64,000 bases of DNA. Origin: FEN-299 sp963717945. Lineage in GTDB: Bacteria > Acidobacteriota > Vicinamibacteria > Vicinamibacterales > Fen-181. Under the pieces are notes generated by a model that saw nothing but the letters and a program-made list of their open reading frames with translations, did not search any database and was not told where the DNA came from. Position numbers and translations under genes: made by a program. Where the stretch lies: contig CAVQXT010000007.1 of NCBI GenBank assembly GCA_963717945.1, forward strand, positions 1,178,001-1,242,000, read 5' to 3'. Below are positions 1 through 9,115 of this stretch, one piece after another; position 1 is the stretch's first letter, and the number at the start of each line of letters is the position of its first letter.

Positions 1-864
1 CTGCCGGTGCTCGGCCTCGAGCGCGGCGCGGGCCGCCAGGCTCCCGTCCGGAAGCTCCAGCGCCGCCTGCAATTTCTCACCTCGGCCCTTGGCGGGGTCA
101 GGGAGCTGGACGTCTCCCTCGGCATCCTCGACCAGCTCCGACACGGTTATCCGGACCTCGACCAAGTCCTCGGGCGCGTCAGGTCAGCCATCGACGCCGA
201 GCGCCGCGAGTCCCAGCAGGACATGGTGAGGCAGGTCGAGGAGGCTCAGGCCGTCGCCATGCTGGAGGACCTTTCGAGGCTGGTCTCGGCCGCCGGCCGT
301 ACGTCGCGCGAGACGCGCGCGACGCTGCTGAGGCGACGCCTTTCGCGCCGAACCGACAGGCTCGATGCGGCCGTGGCGGAAGCCGGCTCGTTGTTCGCCT
401 TCGATCGGCTCCACCAGGTGCGGATCGCGGCCAAGAAGCTCAGGTACGTGCTCGAGCTGGTTCACGAGTTCGGCCGGGTCCCGACGCGTCGGTTCGCGGG
501 CGTGCTCAAACAGTTCCAGGATCTGCTCGGCCGGCTCCACGACCTGGAGGTGGTGGCCGGCGACATCCAGCGCGAGCGCGGCGCGGAAGCGCGGCGGCAC
601 GCCGCCGAGTTCGACCGCGTCACCAGCCTGCTCGAGCGCGAGATGCGCGAGTTGCACGCGAGCTATCTGGCGCGCGTCCACCTGCTTGCTCCCGTCATCT
701 CGGGTTGTCGTGGGGAAGTCGGCCGGCGACTGGGGAGCGCCGGGGGCGGCGCGCCCGCACGAAGGAGGCAGCCATGGCCGCCAGCTACAGCCTTTACATC
801 GTCCGACACGCCATCGCGGCGGAGCGCGGCCCGGAGTACCCGGACGACACGCAGCGCCCGCTGA
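1..864 (+). CDS. CHAD domain protein, 5' end cut by window edge
   Basis: This is the C-terminal part of a CHAD (conserved histidine alpha-helical) domain protein. CHAD domains are helical and bind polyphosphate or phosphate-rich ligands. The reading frame is open from base 1, so the true start lies upstream. Helical Arg/Lys-rich segments and the conserved histidine helices are visible: HQVRIAAKKLRYVLEL near nt 412-459 and GRLHDLEVVAGD near nt 529-565. The last 30 or so codons run 91 nt into sixA and do not look CHAD-like, so the 3' end may be altered or simply overlapping. Pairing with SixA, a phosphohistidine phosphatase, is a known arrangement and suggests a shared phosphate-linked role. 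That role is inferred. Confidence 0.8.
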   Translation: MPVLGLERGAGRQAPVRKLQRRLQFLTSALGGVRELDVSLGILDQLRHGYPDLDQVLGRVRSAIDAERRESQQDMVRQVEEAQAVAMLEDLSRLVSAAGRTSRETRATLLRRRLSRRTDRLDAAVAEAGSLFAFDRLHQVRIAAKKLRYVLELVHEFGRVPTRRFAGVLKQFQDLLGRLHDLEVVAGDIQRERGAEARRHAAEFDRVTSLLEREMRELHASYLARVHLLAPVISGCRGEVGRRLGSAGGGAPARRRQPWPPATAFTSSDTPSRRSAARSTRTTRSAR

Positions 865-1286
865 CCGATGACGGCATCTCGCGATTCCGAAAAGTCGTCG
901 CCGGGTTGGGTGACCTCGATGTCGAGGTCGATCTGATCCTGACGAGCCCGCTGCTGCGGGCCCGGCAGACCGCCGACCTGCTGTCGAAGGGCCTCAGCGG
1001 ACATCCGTCCGTCGTCGAAACCGGCGCGCTGTCGCCGGACGCCGCCTACAAGGACCTGACGTCCGAGCTCCGCCGGCACGCCCGGAGGAGCAGCGTGGCG
1101 CTGGTCGGCCACGAGCCCTCGCTCGGCGAAATCGCGGCGCGGCTGGTGGGCTGCCCGGGTCGATTCGACTTCCGCAAGGGCGGCGTGTGCCGGATCGACG
1201 TCACCCGTCTCCCGCCAACCGTCCCGGGTCACCTGCAGTGGTTCGCGCCTCCCAGGATGCTCGTCCGGGTCCGCGGACCGCGATAA
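774..1286 (+). CDS. sixA: SixA-type phosphohistidine phosphatase
   Basis: This is a histidine phosphatase superfamily protein of about 170 residues, the normal size for SixA, which removes phosphate from phosphohistidine in signalling proteins. The phospho-acceptor motif is YIVRHA (Arg11-His12), followed by PLTDDG. TSPLLRARQTA and the second catalytic His in LVGHEPSLGEIA are also present. The ATG at 774 is preceded by a clear GAAGGAGGC ribosome site at 761-769; a longer upstream reading of this frame has no family similarity. The gene overlaps the end of the CHAD gene by 91 nt. Its partner histidine kinase is not in the window. Confidence 0.88.
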   Translation: MAASYSLYIVRHAIAAERGPEYPDDTQRPLTDDGISRFRKVVAGLGDLDVEVDLILTSPLLRARQTADLLSKGLSGHPSVVETGALSPDAAYKDLTSELRRHARRSSVALVGHEPSLGEIAARLVGCPGRFDFRKGGVCRIDVTRLPPTVPGHLQWFAPPRMLVRVRGPR

Positions 1287-1414
1287 CCAGGCAACGGGGC
1301 GCCGGGGCGCCCCGCGCATCGATCCGGCAGCCCATTGAGGCTATACTGCTGGCGAGCCCCTATTGGTGGTGTACGGTGGTGCCCGGTCCTCAGGCGTCAG
1401 TGGAAGGTATCCGA

Positions 1415-2854
1415 ATGGATAACGGCGGTTCCCAGCGGCCTCGCGTCTATTTGCCCGACACCAACGTCCTCATCAACGACCCGGATTCCCTCACCAAGCT
1501 CGCCCGTGGGAACATGGTGGTCGTGCCCTACCCGGTCGTCCGCGAGCTCGATCAGCTCAAGGACAGCCTGAACGGTGTCGGGATGGCCGCGCGCCGCGTG
1601 GCCCGGATGCTCGACACCTTCCAGGAGGGGAAGCCCTTCGCCGCGCTCTCCAAGGGCATCGCGATGCCCGAGGGCGGGTGCCTGGTCTTCGACGACAACC
1701 TCGTGCCGTCCGACGATGCGTGGGACGGGTTCGACCCGCGCAACAGCGACGACCGGATCATCTCGATCGCGCGCAAGTGGACGCGCAACCGGCCCGACGC
1801 GCGCGTGAGCCTGGTCACCCGCGACGTGGCCATGCGCGTGAAAGCGCGGCCGCTCGGCGTCGACGCCGAGGACTATCGCGACGACAAGAAAATCTCGTCG
1901 GTCGACGAGCTGTACCCCGGCGCGGCGGCGATCACGATCCCCGACGGCTACCACGGGCTGCTGACCGACCTTCACCGCGAGTCGCGGCTCGAGGCGTCGC
2001 GCGTGCTGAGCGTGTCGTCGAGCATCACGCTCCTCGCCAACCAGTGCTGCACGATCGCGACCGAGTCGAGCGGCAAGGTCGCGCTCGCGATCTACAAGGC
2101 GGGCCCGCCAGCCTACTTCCGGCTCGTGCGCAAGCCGGAGACCGAGCGCGGCATCGCGCCGATGAACGCGGAGCAGCAGTTCGCCCTCGCGCTCCTCTCC
2201 GACCCCGACATCCTGCTGGTCACGCTGGTCGGCCGGGCCGGATCCGGCAAGACCCTGATGGCGCTGCTCGCCGGCTACCTCCAGCTCCGGGAGAGCTACG
2301 GCCACCTGCTGATCTACCGGCCGAACATCGAGATCGGCCAGTCGCTCGGTTACCTGCCCGGGTCGCTCGAGGAGAAGTTCGCGCCGTGGACGCGGCCGGT
2401 CTTCGACAACCTGGAGCTGGTGCTCCGCGGGCAGTCACGCACGGGGATGTCGATGGGGCTCGAGGAGCGCGCCAAGGGCGGCCGCGAGGGGAAGAAGGAG
2501 GAGGGTGGGCGGCATCACCTCGACCTCCAGGAGCTGCTGGCGCGCGAGATCGTCGAGATCGCCCCGATCTCGCACCTCCGCGGGCGCAGCATCCACGACG
2601 CGTTCATCATCGCGGACGAGGCGCAGAACATGAACCACCACGAGGTGAAGACGCTGCTGACCCGCTCGGGCCAGGGCACCAAGATCGTCTTCACCGGCGA
2701 CCCCGACCAGGTGGACCTGCCCGACTCCAGCTCGATCACCAACGGCCTGATTCACCTGGTCGAGCGGTTCAAGGGGCAGGAAGAATTCGGTCACATCACG
2801 ATGACCACCACCGTCAGGTCGCGCCTGGCGGCGCTGGCGGCCAACCTGCTCTAG
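1415..2854 (+). CDS. PhoH family PIN-ATPase
   Basis: This is a 479-residue protein with an N-terminal PIN domain and a C-terminal PhoH ATPase domain, the usual size and order for PhoH2/YlaK-type RNA helicase-nucleases. PIN acidic residues start in LPDTNVLINDP (residues 14-24). Walker A is GRAGSGKT (around 272-279) and Walker B is FIIADEAQN (around 398). A Lys/Glu-rich linker (about 352-366) lies between the two motifs. The reading frame extends upstream to 1187, but that part reads through sixA, so the ATG at 1415 is preferred. Known relatives unwind and cut RNA. The substrate here is unknown. Confidence 0.9.
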   Translation: MDNGGSQRPRVYLPDTNVLINDPDSLTKLARGNMVVVPYPVVRELDQLKDSLNGVGMAARRVARMLDTFQEGKPFAALSKGIAMPEGGCLVFDDNLVPSDDAWDGFDPRNSDDRIISIARKWTRNRPDARVSLVTRDVAMRVKARPLGVDAEDYRDDKKISSVDELYPGAAAITIPDGYHGLLTDLHRESRLEASRVLSVSSSITLLANQCCTIATESSGKVALAIYKAGPPAYFRLVRKPETERGIAPMNAEQQFALALLSDPDILLVTLVGRAGSGKTLMALLAGYLQLRESYGHLLIYRPNIEIGQSLGYLPGSLEEKFAPWTRPVFDNLELVLRGQSRTGMSMGLEERAKGGREGKKEEGGRHHLDLQELLAREIVEIAPISHLRGRSIHDAFIIADEAQNMNHHEVKTLLTRSGQGTKIVFTGDPDQVDLPDSSSITNGLIHLVERFKGQEEFGHITMTTTVRSRLAALAANLL

Positions 2855-2857
2855 ATC

Positions 2858-2929
2858 GGATAGCGCAGGCCTGAAGGCCTGCGGTATCCGTAAAGAGGGG
2901 ATAGCGCGGGGCTTCAGCCCTGCGTCGTC
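2858..2929. repeat. Two REP-like palindromes between convergent genes
   Basis: Two hairpin-forming units lie back to back between phoH and the convergent spermidine-synthase-like gene. Unit one (2858-2889) has GCAGGCCT/AGGCCTGC arms inside an outer GGATA/TATCC pair. Unit two (2900-2929) carries GGGCTTCAGCCC. The same cores recur at 10.1, 40.5, 42.1, 43.3, 58.4 kb. The position between convergent genes would suit a bidirectional terminator, but there is no U-tract. Confidence 0.75.
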
Positions 2930-2932
2930 CGC

Positions 2933-5093
2933 CTACACGAGCAGGAGCGCGGCGAGGCCGAGAAAGACGACGGTCCATGCCGTCGGGGCGAGGCCGGCCA
3001 TCGGCACCAGCACGAGACTCGCCAGCAGTGAGCCCACGGCGCCGCCGGCGAGATCGGCGCCGTACAGCCGGCCGACCGCGCCGCCACTCCGATCGCCAGA
3101 CGCCGCGGCCGCGCAGGCAAACACCCCCCCTACCGCCGCGCCTCCTGCGAGCAACACGGCGCTCGTGACCGTCAGCCCCATCGGGGATCCGCTCGCAATC
3201 AGTCGCGCCGTCACCGCGCCGACCGCCGCGAGCGCGGCCAGCAGCGCGACCGTCGTCCGGCCGATGACGGCGGCGCGGCGATCGGGCGCCGCGATCCGCG
3301 CCACGAGCCATGCGCCGGCGGTGAGGCCCGCCATGAAGGCCATCAGCAGCACGCCGAGCCGTTCGTAGAGCGCCCCGCTCCGCGCCTGGTAGGTCAGGAG
3401 CAGCACGGTTTCGAGCAGCATCCCGGCGAGCCCCGCGAAGCCGGCCAGCAGGGTCGTGCGCAGGGTCGCGTGCCGGCGGGCCAGCAGCATCAGAATGACC
3501 AGGAACACCGGGCCGATGTAGCGCGGATCGCGGATCAGTGCCGGTTCGGCGCGGGAGCTGGCGCCGACGGCCCGGTCCGCGGAGGAGCGAGCGAGGCCGG
3601 TCGTCAGGATCGTCGGGTCGGCGCGGAGCAGGTCCGGATAGAACTTCGCCAGCCAGTTGACGGCGGCAAACGGGTAACAGGCCGGCCTGGCGTCCGAGTT
3701 CGGCGCCACCGCGAGCGACGCGAGCCGGGCCAGCGCGGGACGGCGGTCGTTCTCGTACAGGTAGCGAAGGTAGGCCGGCGTGACCAGCCTGGTCGTCAGC
3801 CCGCGGGCGTGCCAGCGGTCGATGAGGACGTCGGGTCCGGCCGCGAGCGGGGCAGTCGAGGCGAAGACGAGCGCGCTCGCGCCCTGCAGGAGTTCGACGT
3901 GCGGGAAGGCGGAGCGCACGGCCGCCGCGATGCTCGCCGTTCTCAGGGCGAGCAGCGGCGTGATCACGTTCTCTGGCAGCGCGAGCCTGAAGGCCAGGAC
4001 GCCGGCCGGGGCCAGGCGGCGCCGGCACTCGGCGAAGAACTCGGCCGTGTAGAAGCGGTTCGACTGGCCCGAGGTCGGCTCGGGCATCGCGACGACGATC
4101 AGGTCGTAGGTCCCGTCCCGCCGCAGAAAGCCGCGCGGGTCGTCGAAGATCGGCTTCGAGCCGAGGCGCAGGCGCCTGTCGGCCAGTTCGAAGAAGACGC
4201 GGTCCATCTCCACGCTGTCGATCCGCTCGGGACGATGATGCGCGAGTTCGGACGCCAGCCGCTCGACCGACCCGCCGAGCAGCAGGACGCGGCGGGGGGC
4301 CGGGTGCTGAAGCGCCGCCACGTCGGCCAGTTCCTCCTGTTGCGCCGACTCGCTCTCGAACGTCAGCACGTCGTCGGCAAAGAGGGCGGTCTGGGTTCCG
4401 CTCACGCTGGCGGTGATCCGCGCGTACCGGCGAATCGCGGGTCTCGACCGCCGACGGGTGCGTCCACCGCGTCATCGCGAGGTCGAGGTCGGAAGAGAGA
4501 GGAGCGACGAGCAGCGTGGCGATCAGGCAGGCAGAGCCGGCGAGGGGCTTGCGAAGCGTCATGAAGAGGAGGGCCGCGGCGACCAGTCCGGCCGCCAGGA
4601 GGCCGACCGCGAGCGTCTGGACACCCGAGACCAGAGCGATGGTCGCGGCGGTGGCCCCGACCACCGCGCCCGCGCTCTCGATGGCGTAGCAGGAGGCGAG
4701 CGAGCGCCCGTGCAGCGCCGCCGCCTCGGCCGCGCGCCTGAAGGCAAGTCCCAGCACGAACGACACGGGAGCGAGTGACGCGGCCAGGACGAACAGCTGC
4801 CGGCCGAAGGGCAGGAACGCCCCGGGCACCCCGCCGAGCAGGAGACGGCTGGCTCGAACGAGCGCGACATCGGCAGGAAGCGCGAGCGAGACGGCGACCA
4901 GCAGCCACGCCACGTGCGCGGCAGAGGCGACCCGCCCGCGGGATCGCCACGCCGCGCCGGCGCCGCCGGCGAGCATCCAGCCCGCGAGCGCCACGGCGTA
5001 GATGAGCTCCACACCGTAGAAGGCGACGTTCAGCTCGCGGAGCAGGACGATCTGGCAGAGGATGGCCAGCAGGCCGACGATGAAGAGCATCAT
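2933..5093 (-). CDS. Membrane spermidine synthase-like protein, one frameshift
   Basis: This is a large membrane protein with a spermidine-synthase-like (Rossmann methyltransferase fold) domain. The N-terminal part (codons 1 to about 220) holds several hydrophobic helices, then comes the aminopropyltransferase-like domain with a SAM-type loop (RVLLLGGSVERLA) and a C-terminal set of about seven helices. The frame is broken at about 4426-4430. Removing one G/C restores DSPYARIT, a typical entry to this domain, and joins the two halves into about 719 residues. The total length is a multiple of three plus one, as expected for one extra base. It starts 12 nt after the MEMO1-AMMECR1 gene in the same operon. 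Whether it makes polyamine is unknown. Confidence 0.8.
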
Positions 5094-5105
5094 GACGCCG
5101 TCACT

Positions 5106-6635
5106 TCACCGGAAATCCCCCTCCTTGAACACGTCTCCCTGGAAGGTGGACAGCTTCGCGCCCTGGCGCCAGCAGCCGGCGTCCAACCCGCCCTTCACGC
5201 ACAGGTTGTCGAGCATCTCGTCCCGCGTCCAGCGCTCCTCGACCGCCACCTGCGGGAGGAACACCGCCGAGCGGCCGCCCTTCTGCAGCAGCACGCCGTC
5301 GCGGCCGACCACGATCGCGGCGGGCCCGGCGACTTCCTTGAACGGGGTGAGGACGGAGATCTCGAGGTCGAGGTCCTTCAATTCGGCGGCCCGCACCTTC
5401 TCGAACCGGGGATCGTCGAACGCCGCGGCCAGCGCCATGCGGCCGACCAGCACGCGGAGGGGCCTGTCCGGCGTCATCTGGCCGATGCATCCCCGGAGGT
5501 CGCCCTTCTTGCGCAGCGTGACGAACACGCCCTGCGGCCGCTCCATCGCCGGCGAGAATCCTCGCGCGAGCGGAATCGAGCCCGTGTCGAGGTAGCGCCG
5601 GATGGTCTCGCGCGCCAGGGCGAGCATCTGCTTCTTGTCGGCGGCCGTCGGCGGCAGCGCCTGCGCGGCCGCGGTCGGAAACGTCAGGACGCGCGTATCC
5701 GCGCCGGGATCCCCCGCCGAAAAGACTACAGCGCCGTAGCCCACGACGCGATCGGGCTCGGCAACGGGCAGGTCGCCGGAATTGGCGTAGCTGACCGCGC
5801 GGCCGCGCGTGGCGCCCAGCGCCCTGGCCGCCACCATCGCCGCGCGGATCGGCCCGTCACCGCAGGCGCACGTGTCGAGGTTGGGCGCGCCGCGCACGCC
5901 ATTTTCGGCCGCCGCGCGGAACCGGTCGGGATCGAGGCTCGCGATCGCTTCGATCGTGCGGCGGTCGACCACGTTCGCGTCGCGCCACGACGGGTAGTGC
6001 GACAGGTCCGAGCTCGCCACGATGAGCGCCCGCCGCCCCTGCAGCAGGCGGGCCAGCGTCCTGCCGAACCGCGTCAGCACGGCGGCGTCCTCGCTGCCGA
6101 CGACAACGGCGACGAGCTGCGCGTCCGGGAACAGCCGCTGCGCGAACGGCACGTGCACCTCGATCGAGTGCTCCTTCGCGTGCGCCGACGGATCGGGCGA
6201 GCAGTCGCTGTCTTCCTTGACGAGCGCGGCCGCGAGCGCCGTGTCCACGCGCGCGACGCCGAGCGGGGTCCGGAACCCGCTGCCCGGGTAGACGGCGATC
6301 CGCCCGTAACCAACCCCGGTGTGATTGGTGCCGAGGATGACGATCGTGTCGTACTGCCGGCCGGCCGTCTGGCGCCACGCGTCGGCCGCGATCTGCCCGG
6401 AGAACACCCAGCCCGCGTGCGGCGCCACAATCGCGATTGGCGCCTCGGGGCCCGGCGCCGTCGCGTCTTTCAGGACGGCGTCGAGCGTCGCGTTCAGCGA
6501 TCGCGCGTCGGACGGATAGAACTGGCCGGCCACCGCCGGCTCGCGGACGCCCTGGCCGGGCTGGTCCGCGGCGCCGAGCCCGCCCCGGCAGGCGAGGGCC
6601 AGCAGGATGGACGCCACGCCGAGAAGCTTCTTCAT
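5106..6635 (-). CDS. Exported MEMO1-AMMECR1 fusion (AmmeMemoRadiSam B+A)
   Basis: This 509-residue protein fuses the two non-enzymatic parts of the AmmeMemoRadiSam system. An N-terminal signal (MKKLLGVASILLALAC, Cys16) suggests a secreted or lipid-anchored protein; the lipobox is imperfect. The MEMO domain (about 35-300) has GQFYPSDARSL, the metal-site histidines in APHAGWVFSG, GTNHTG and EHSIEVHVPF, and SSDLSHYPSW. The AMMECR1 domain (about 325-509) has the hallmark LRGCIGQM. The ATG at 6633-6635 overlaps the stop of the upstream radical SAM gene (ATGA), so translation is probably coupled. Reading this frame further upstream runs through the radical SAM gene and is not real. The biochemical role of the system is not established. 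Confidence 0.9.
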   Translation of the reverse strand: MKKLLGVASILLALACRGGLGAADQPGQGVREPAVAGQFYPSDARSLNATLDAVLKDATAPGPEAPIAIVAPHAGWVFSGQIAADAWRQTAGRQYDTIVILGTNHTGVGYGRIAVYPGSGFRTPLGVARVDTALAAALVKEDSDCSPDPSAHAKEHSIEVHVPFAQRLFPDAQLVAVVVGSEDAAVLTRFGRTLARLLQGRRALIVASSDLSHYPSWRDANVVDRRTIEAIASLDPDRFRAAAENGVRGAPNLDTCACGDGPIRAAMVAARALGATRGRAVSYANSGDLPVAEPDRVVGYGAVVFSAGDPGADTRVLTFPTAAAQALPPTAADKKQMLALARETIRRYLDTGSIPLARGFSPAMERPQGVFVTLRKKGDLRGCIGQMTPDRPLRVLVGRMALAAAFDDPRFEKVRAAELKDLDLEISVLTPFKEVAGPAAIVVGRDGVLLQKGGRSAVFLPQVAVEERWTRDEMLDNLCVKGGLDAGCWRQGAKLSTFQGDVFKEGDFR

Positions 6636-7837
6636 TTCCAGACTCCCGCGATCGGCTGCCTGCAGAAGGCGCACGCGCCGCTCTTCAGGTGCATCTCGGT
6701 GACGAAGAAGTTGTCGCGCTTGATGACGATCTTCCGGCAGGCGGGGCAATAGGTGTGATTGCCCGCGTGCCCGGGGACGTTGCCGACATATGCGTAGCGG
6801 ACCCCTCGGGCCATGGCGATGTCGCGGGCCCGCTCGAGCGTGGACACCGGCGTCGGGGGCAGGTTCATCAACTGATAGTCGGGATGGAACCGCGTGAAGT
6901 GCAGCGGGACGTCCGGCCCGAGCTCGCCCGCCACCCACGCCGCCAGGTCCTGCAGCGACTTCTCCGAATCGTTCAGCGTCGGGACGACGAGGTTGACCAG
7001 TTCGAGATGACGTCCGCTCCTGGCCACCTGCTTGATGCTGCGTAACACCGGCTGGAGTTCGGCGCCGCAGACGGTGCGGTAGAACGGCTCGCTGAAGCCC
7101 TTGAGGTCGATCTTCACCGCCGAAAGCGCGCGGCAGATGTCCGCGAGCGGCGCCTCGCTGGCGAACCCGCAGCTGACCATCACCGAGCGCACGCCGCGCG
7201 CCTGCGCCGCCTGGGCCACGTCGAGCAGGTACTCGGTGAAGACGGTCGGCTCGTTGTAGGTGAACGCGATGACCGGCGCCTGGCGCGACACCGCCGCGCC
7301 CGCCATGTCGGCCGCGCTCGTGAACGGCGCCTCCAGGTCCCCGGGCGTGGACTGTGACAGCTCCCAGTTCTGGCAGAACTTGCAGTGGAGCGGGCAACCC
7401 GACGTGCCGAACGACAAGGCGCTTGCGCCCGGGAGGAAGTGGTAGAACGGCTTCTTCTCGATCGGATCGATGTGCACCGCCGAGGGCCGGCCGTAGACCA
7501 GGCTGCGAAGCTCCCCCTTGACGTTCATCCGCGCCCGGCACCGGCCGCGCTGACCGGCCCGGATGTCGCACCGCTGCGCGCAGAGCAGGCAGCGGATTGT
7601 CGCCGGGTCGTGCGTGTGGGCCGCCCCGGCGCCCGGCGGGGGCGTGTGACAGGCCAGGCAGTTGTTGCCCGAGAGCGTGGAGGTGGTCCAGTAGCGGGCC
7701 CTGGGCGCGAGACGCAGGAGGTCGTCCTGCGGGGAGGCCAGAAAGCCGGCCCATGCGGACGAGGGCACGAAGCCGAGGCCGGCTGTCGCGGTCGCCGACC
7801 AGGCGGTCAGCGAGAGGAAGTCGCGCCGTGAGATCAT
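6632..7837 (-). CDS. amrS: AmmeMemoRadiSam radical SAM enzyme with Tat signal and CxxCH
   Basis: This 401-residue protein is the radical SAM member of the AmmeMemoRadiSam system. Residues 1-30 look like a Tat signal (SRRDFL at 3-8, then a hydrophobic stretch and SSAWA). CLACH at 60-64 matches a haem-c attachment motif. A cysteine cluster follows (C83, C86, C90, C100), then DPIEKKPFYHFLPG and the radical SAM cysteines C148, C152 and C155 (GCPLHCKFCQNW). Near the C-terminus CPAC (364-367) and CAFC (389-392) form a zinc-ribbon-like pair. The start at 7837 is chosen because AGGA sits 8 nt upstream; 7846 is an alternative. It leads an operon with the MEMO1-AMMECR1 fusion and the spermidine-synthase-like gene. 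Confidence 0.9.
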   Translation of the reverse strand: MISRRDFLSLTAWSATATAGLGFVPSSAWAGFLASPQDDLLRLAPRARYWTTSTLSGNNCLACHTPPPGAGAAHTHDPATIRCLLCAQRCDIRAGQRGRCRARMNVKGELRSLVYGRPSAVHIDPIEKKPFYHFLPGASALSFGTSGCPLHCKFCQNWELSQSTPGDLEAPFTSAADMAGAAVSRQAPVIAFTYNEPTVFTEYLLDVAQAAQARGVRSVMVSCGFASEAPLADICRALSAVKIDLKGFSEPFYRTVCGAELQPVLRSIKQVARSGRHLELVNLVVPTLNDSEKSLQDLAAWVAGELGPDVPLHFTRFHPDYQLMNLPPTPVSTLERARDIAMARGVRYAYVGNVPGHAGNHTYCPACRKIVIKRDNFFVTEMHLKSGACAFCRQPIAGVWK

Positions 7838-7917
7838 GGCGCCCATCCTACACCCGATGCGCGAATGGCTCATGGTAGCATGAGGCCTTCGCGGGAACGC
7901 CCCGACCGGAGGCTCAG

Positions 7918-8340
7918 GTGGCAGTCACAATCGACATTTCTTACCTCGGCGATCTACATTGCGCGGCGACGCACGGCCCGTCCGGCAAACGGCTGGTCAC
8001 CGACGCGCCCGTCGACAACGGCGGGCGGGGCGAGGAGTTCTCTCCGACCGATCTCACGGCCACCGGGCTCGGCACCTGCCTGGCGACGATCATGGGCATC
8101 GTGGCCGGGCGCCACGGTTGGGATCTGACCGGCATGCGCGTCAGCGTGGTCAAGGAGATGACCGCCGTCCCGATCCGGCGGATCGGCGCCCTGACGGCGA
8201 CGATCACCGTCCCGGCGGGGCGGATCACGTCGGCGGCGGATCGCCTGCTGCTCGAGCGGGCTGCCGACACCTGCCCGGTGAGGCAGAGCCTTCACCCGGA
8301 CGTGCAGGTGACCATGAAGTTCGAGTGGGGCGGTGAATGA
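7918..8340 (+). CDS. OsmC family peroxiredoxin-like protein
   Basis: This 140-residue protein has the size and motifs of OsmC/Ohr proteins, which reduce organic hydroperoxides with two cysteines. The cysteines are C54 in GLGTCLATIMG and C118 in ADTCPVRQSL. The GTG start at 7918 is supported by GGAGG at 7908-7912. The gene is divergent from the radical SAM operon, with about 80 nt between starts. A CoA-binding protein follows closely, suggesting co-transcription. Confidence 0.9.
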   Translation: MAVTIDISYLGDLHCAATHGPSGKRLVTDAPVDNGGRGEEFSPTDLTATGLGTCLATIMGIVAGRHGWDLTGMRVSVVKEMTAVPIRRIGALTATITVPAGRITSAADRLLLERAADTCPVRQSLHPDVQVTMKFEWGGE

Positions 8341-8362
8341 CCGGCAGCCAGGAGCGCTTGGG

Positions 8363-8821
8363 ATGACACGGGCGAGTCGTGATTCGATCGAACGGTTCGT
8401 GTCGGGGCGGACGCTGGCGCTGGTCGGCGCGTCGGCGGCGGGCCGCGGGTTCGGCAGCGCGGCCTACAAGGAACTGAAGGCGCGCGGGTACCGCGTGCTC
8501 CCGGTCCATCAGGCGGCGGCCGCCATCCAGGGCGACCCGTGCTGGCCGAGCCTGGCGGATCTTCCCGAGCGGGTCGAGCGGCTGCTGGTGTGCGTCAAGC
8601 CGGGCCTGGCCGATGCCGTCGCCCGCGACGCCGCGGCGGCGGGCGTGCGGCAGATCTGGTTCCAGCAGGGGGCGGAATCCCCGGCAGCGCTCGAAACGTG
8701 CCGGCAACTCGGGCTGGAAGCCGTGCACGGCCAGTGCATCCTGATGTTCGCCGAGCCGGTGGCCTCCATCCACAAGTTCCACCGCTGGGTGCTCACGGTT
8801 GTCGGCCGGCTGCCCGGGTAG
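8363..8821 (+). CDS. CoA-binding domain protein
   Basis: This is a small single-domain CoA-binding protein (about 152 residues) with a Rossmann-like nucleotide fold. The N-terminal loop LALVGASAAGRGFGSAAY is followed by KARGYRVLPVHQ. PCWPSLADLPERVERLLV and the strand GVRQIWFQQGAES are typical of the family. The ATG at 8363 has AGGAG eight bases upstream. A GTG at 8333 in the same frame would overlap osmC by 8 nt and is less likely. The partner enzyme and CoA ester are unknown. Confidence 0.85.
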   Translation: MTRASRDSIERFVSGRTLALVGASAAGRGFGSAAYKELKARGYRVLPVHQAAAAIQGDPCWPSLADLPERVERLLVCVKPGLADAVARDAAAAGVRQIWFQQGAESPAALETCRQLGLEAVHGQCILMFAEPVASIHKFHRWVLTVVGRLPG

Positions 8822-8899
8822 GCGGGCCTCGCCATTGCGCTCCGCGCGCGGGCGGGCTGTGCTATCGTACACACACGCCCGGCAACTGGAGAGTGCGTT

Positions 8900-9082
8900 A
8901 TGAGAATCGGTGTTCCCGAACTGATCCTGATCCTGGCCATCATCATCCTGCTGTTCGGCACCAGCCGGCTGTCCGGGCTGGGGAAGGGGCTGGGCCAGGC
9001 CATCCGTGGATTCAAGGACGAAGTCGAGTCGAAGAACGGGTCGAAGGACGAGCCGAAAGACGACTCGAAGACCCGGCACTAG
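8900..9082 (+). CDS. tatA: Twin-arginine translocase TatA/E subunit
   Basis: This 60-residue protein has the TatA layout: one N-terminal membrane helix (ELILILAIIILLFG), a short hinge, the amphipathic helix LSGLGKGLGQAIRGFK and a charged Lys/Asp/Glu tail. TatA forms the pore-like assembly of the Tat pathway for folded proteins. No tatB or tatC is nearby. At least three likely Tat substrates are in the window (amrS, msrP, and the molybdopterin subunit at 61.5 kb). Confidence 0.92.
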   Translation: MRIGVPELILILAIIILLFGTSRLSGLGKGLGQAIRGFKDEVESKNGSKDEPKDDSKTRH

Positions 9083-9115
9083 AGCCCGCGCGACTGACTG
9101 CCCGGAACCTCCCGC

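Noticed and set aside
1187..1414. N-terminal extension of the PhoH gene
   Set aside because: Overlaps sixA out of frame and has no family similarity; ATG 1415 is at the PIN start.
6636..7754. Upstream extension of the MEMO1-AMMECR1 reading frame
   Set aside because: It reads through the radical SAM gene in another frame; the signal peptide and ATGA overlap fix the start at 6635.
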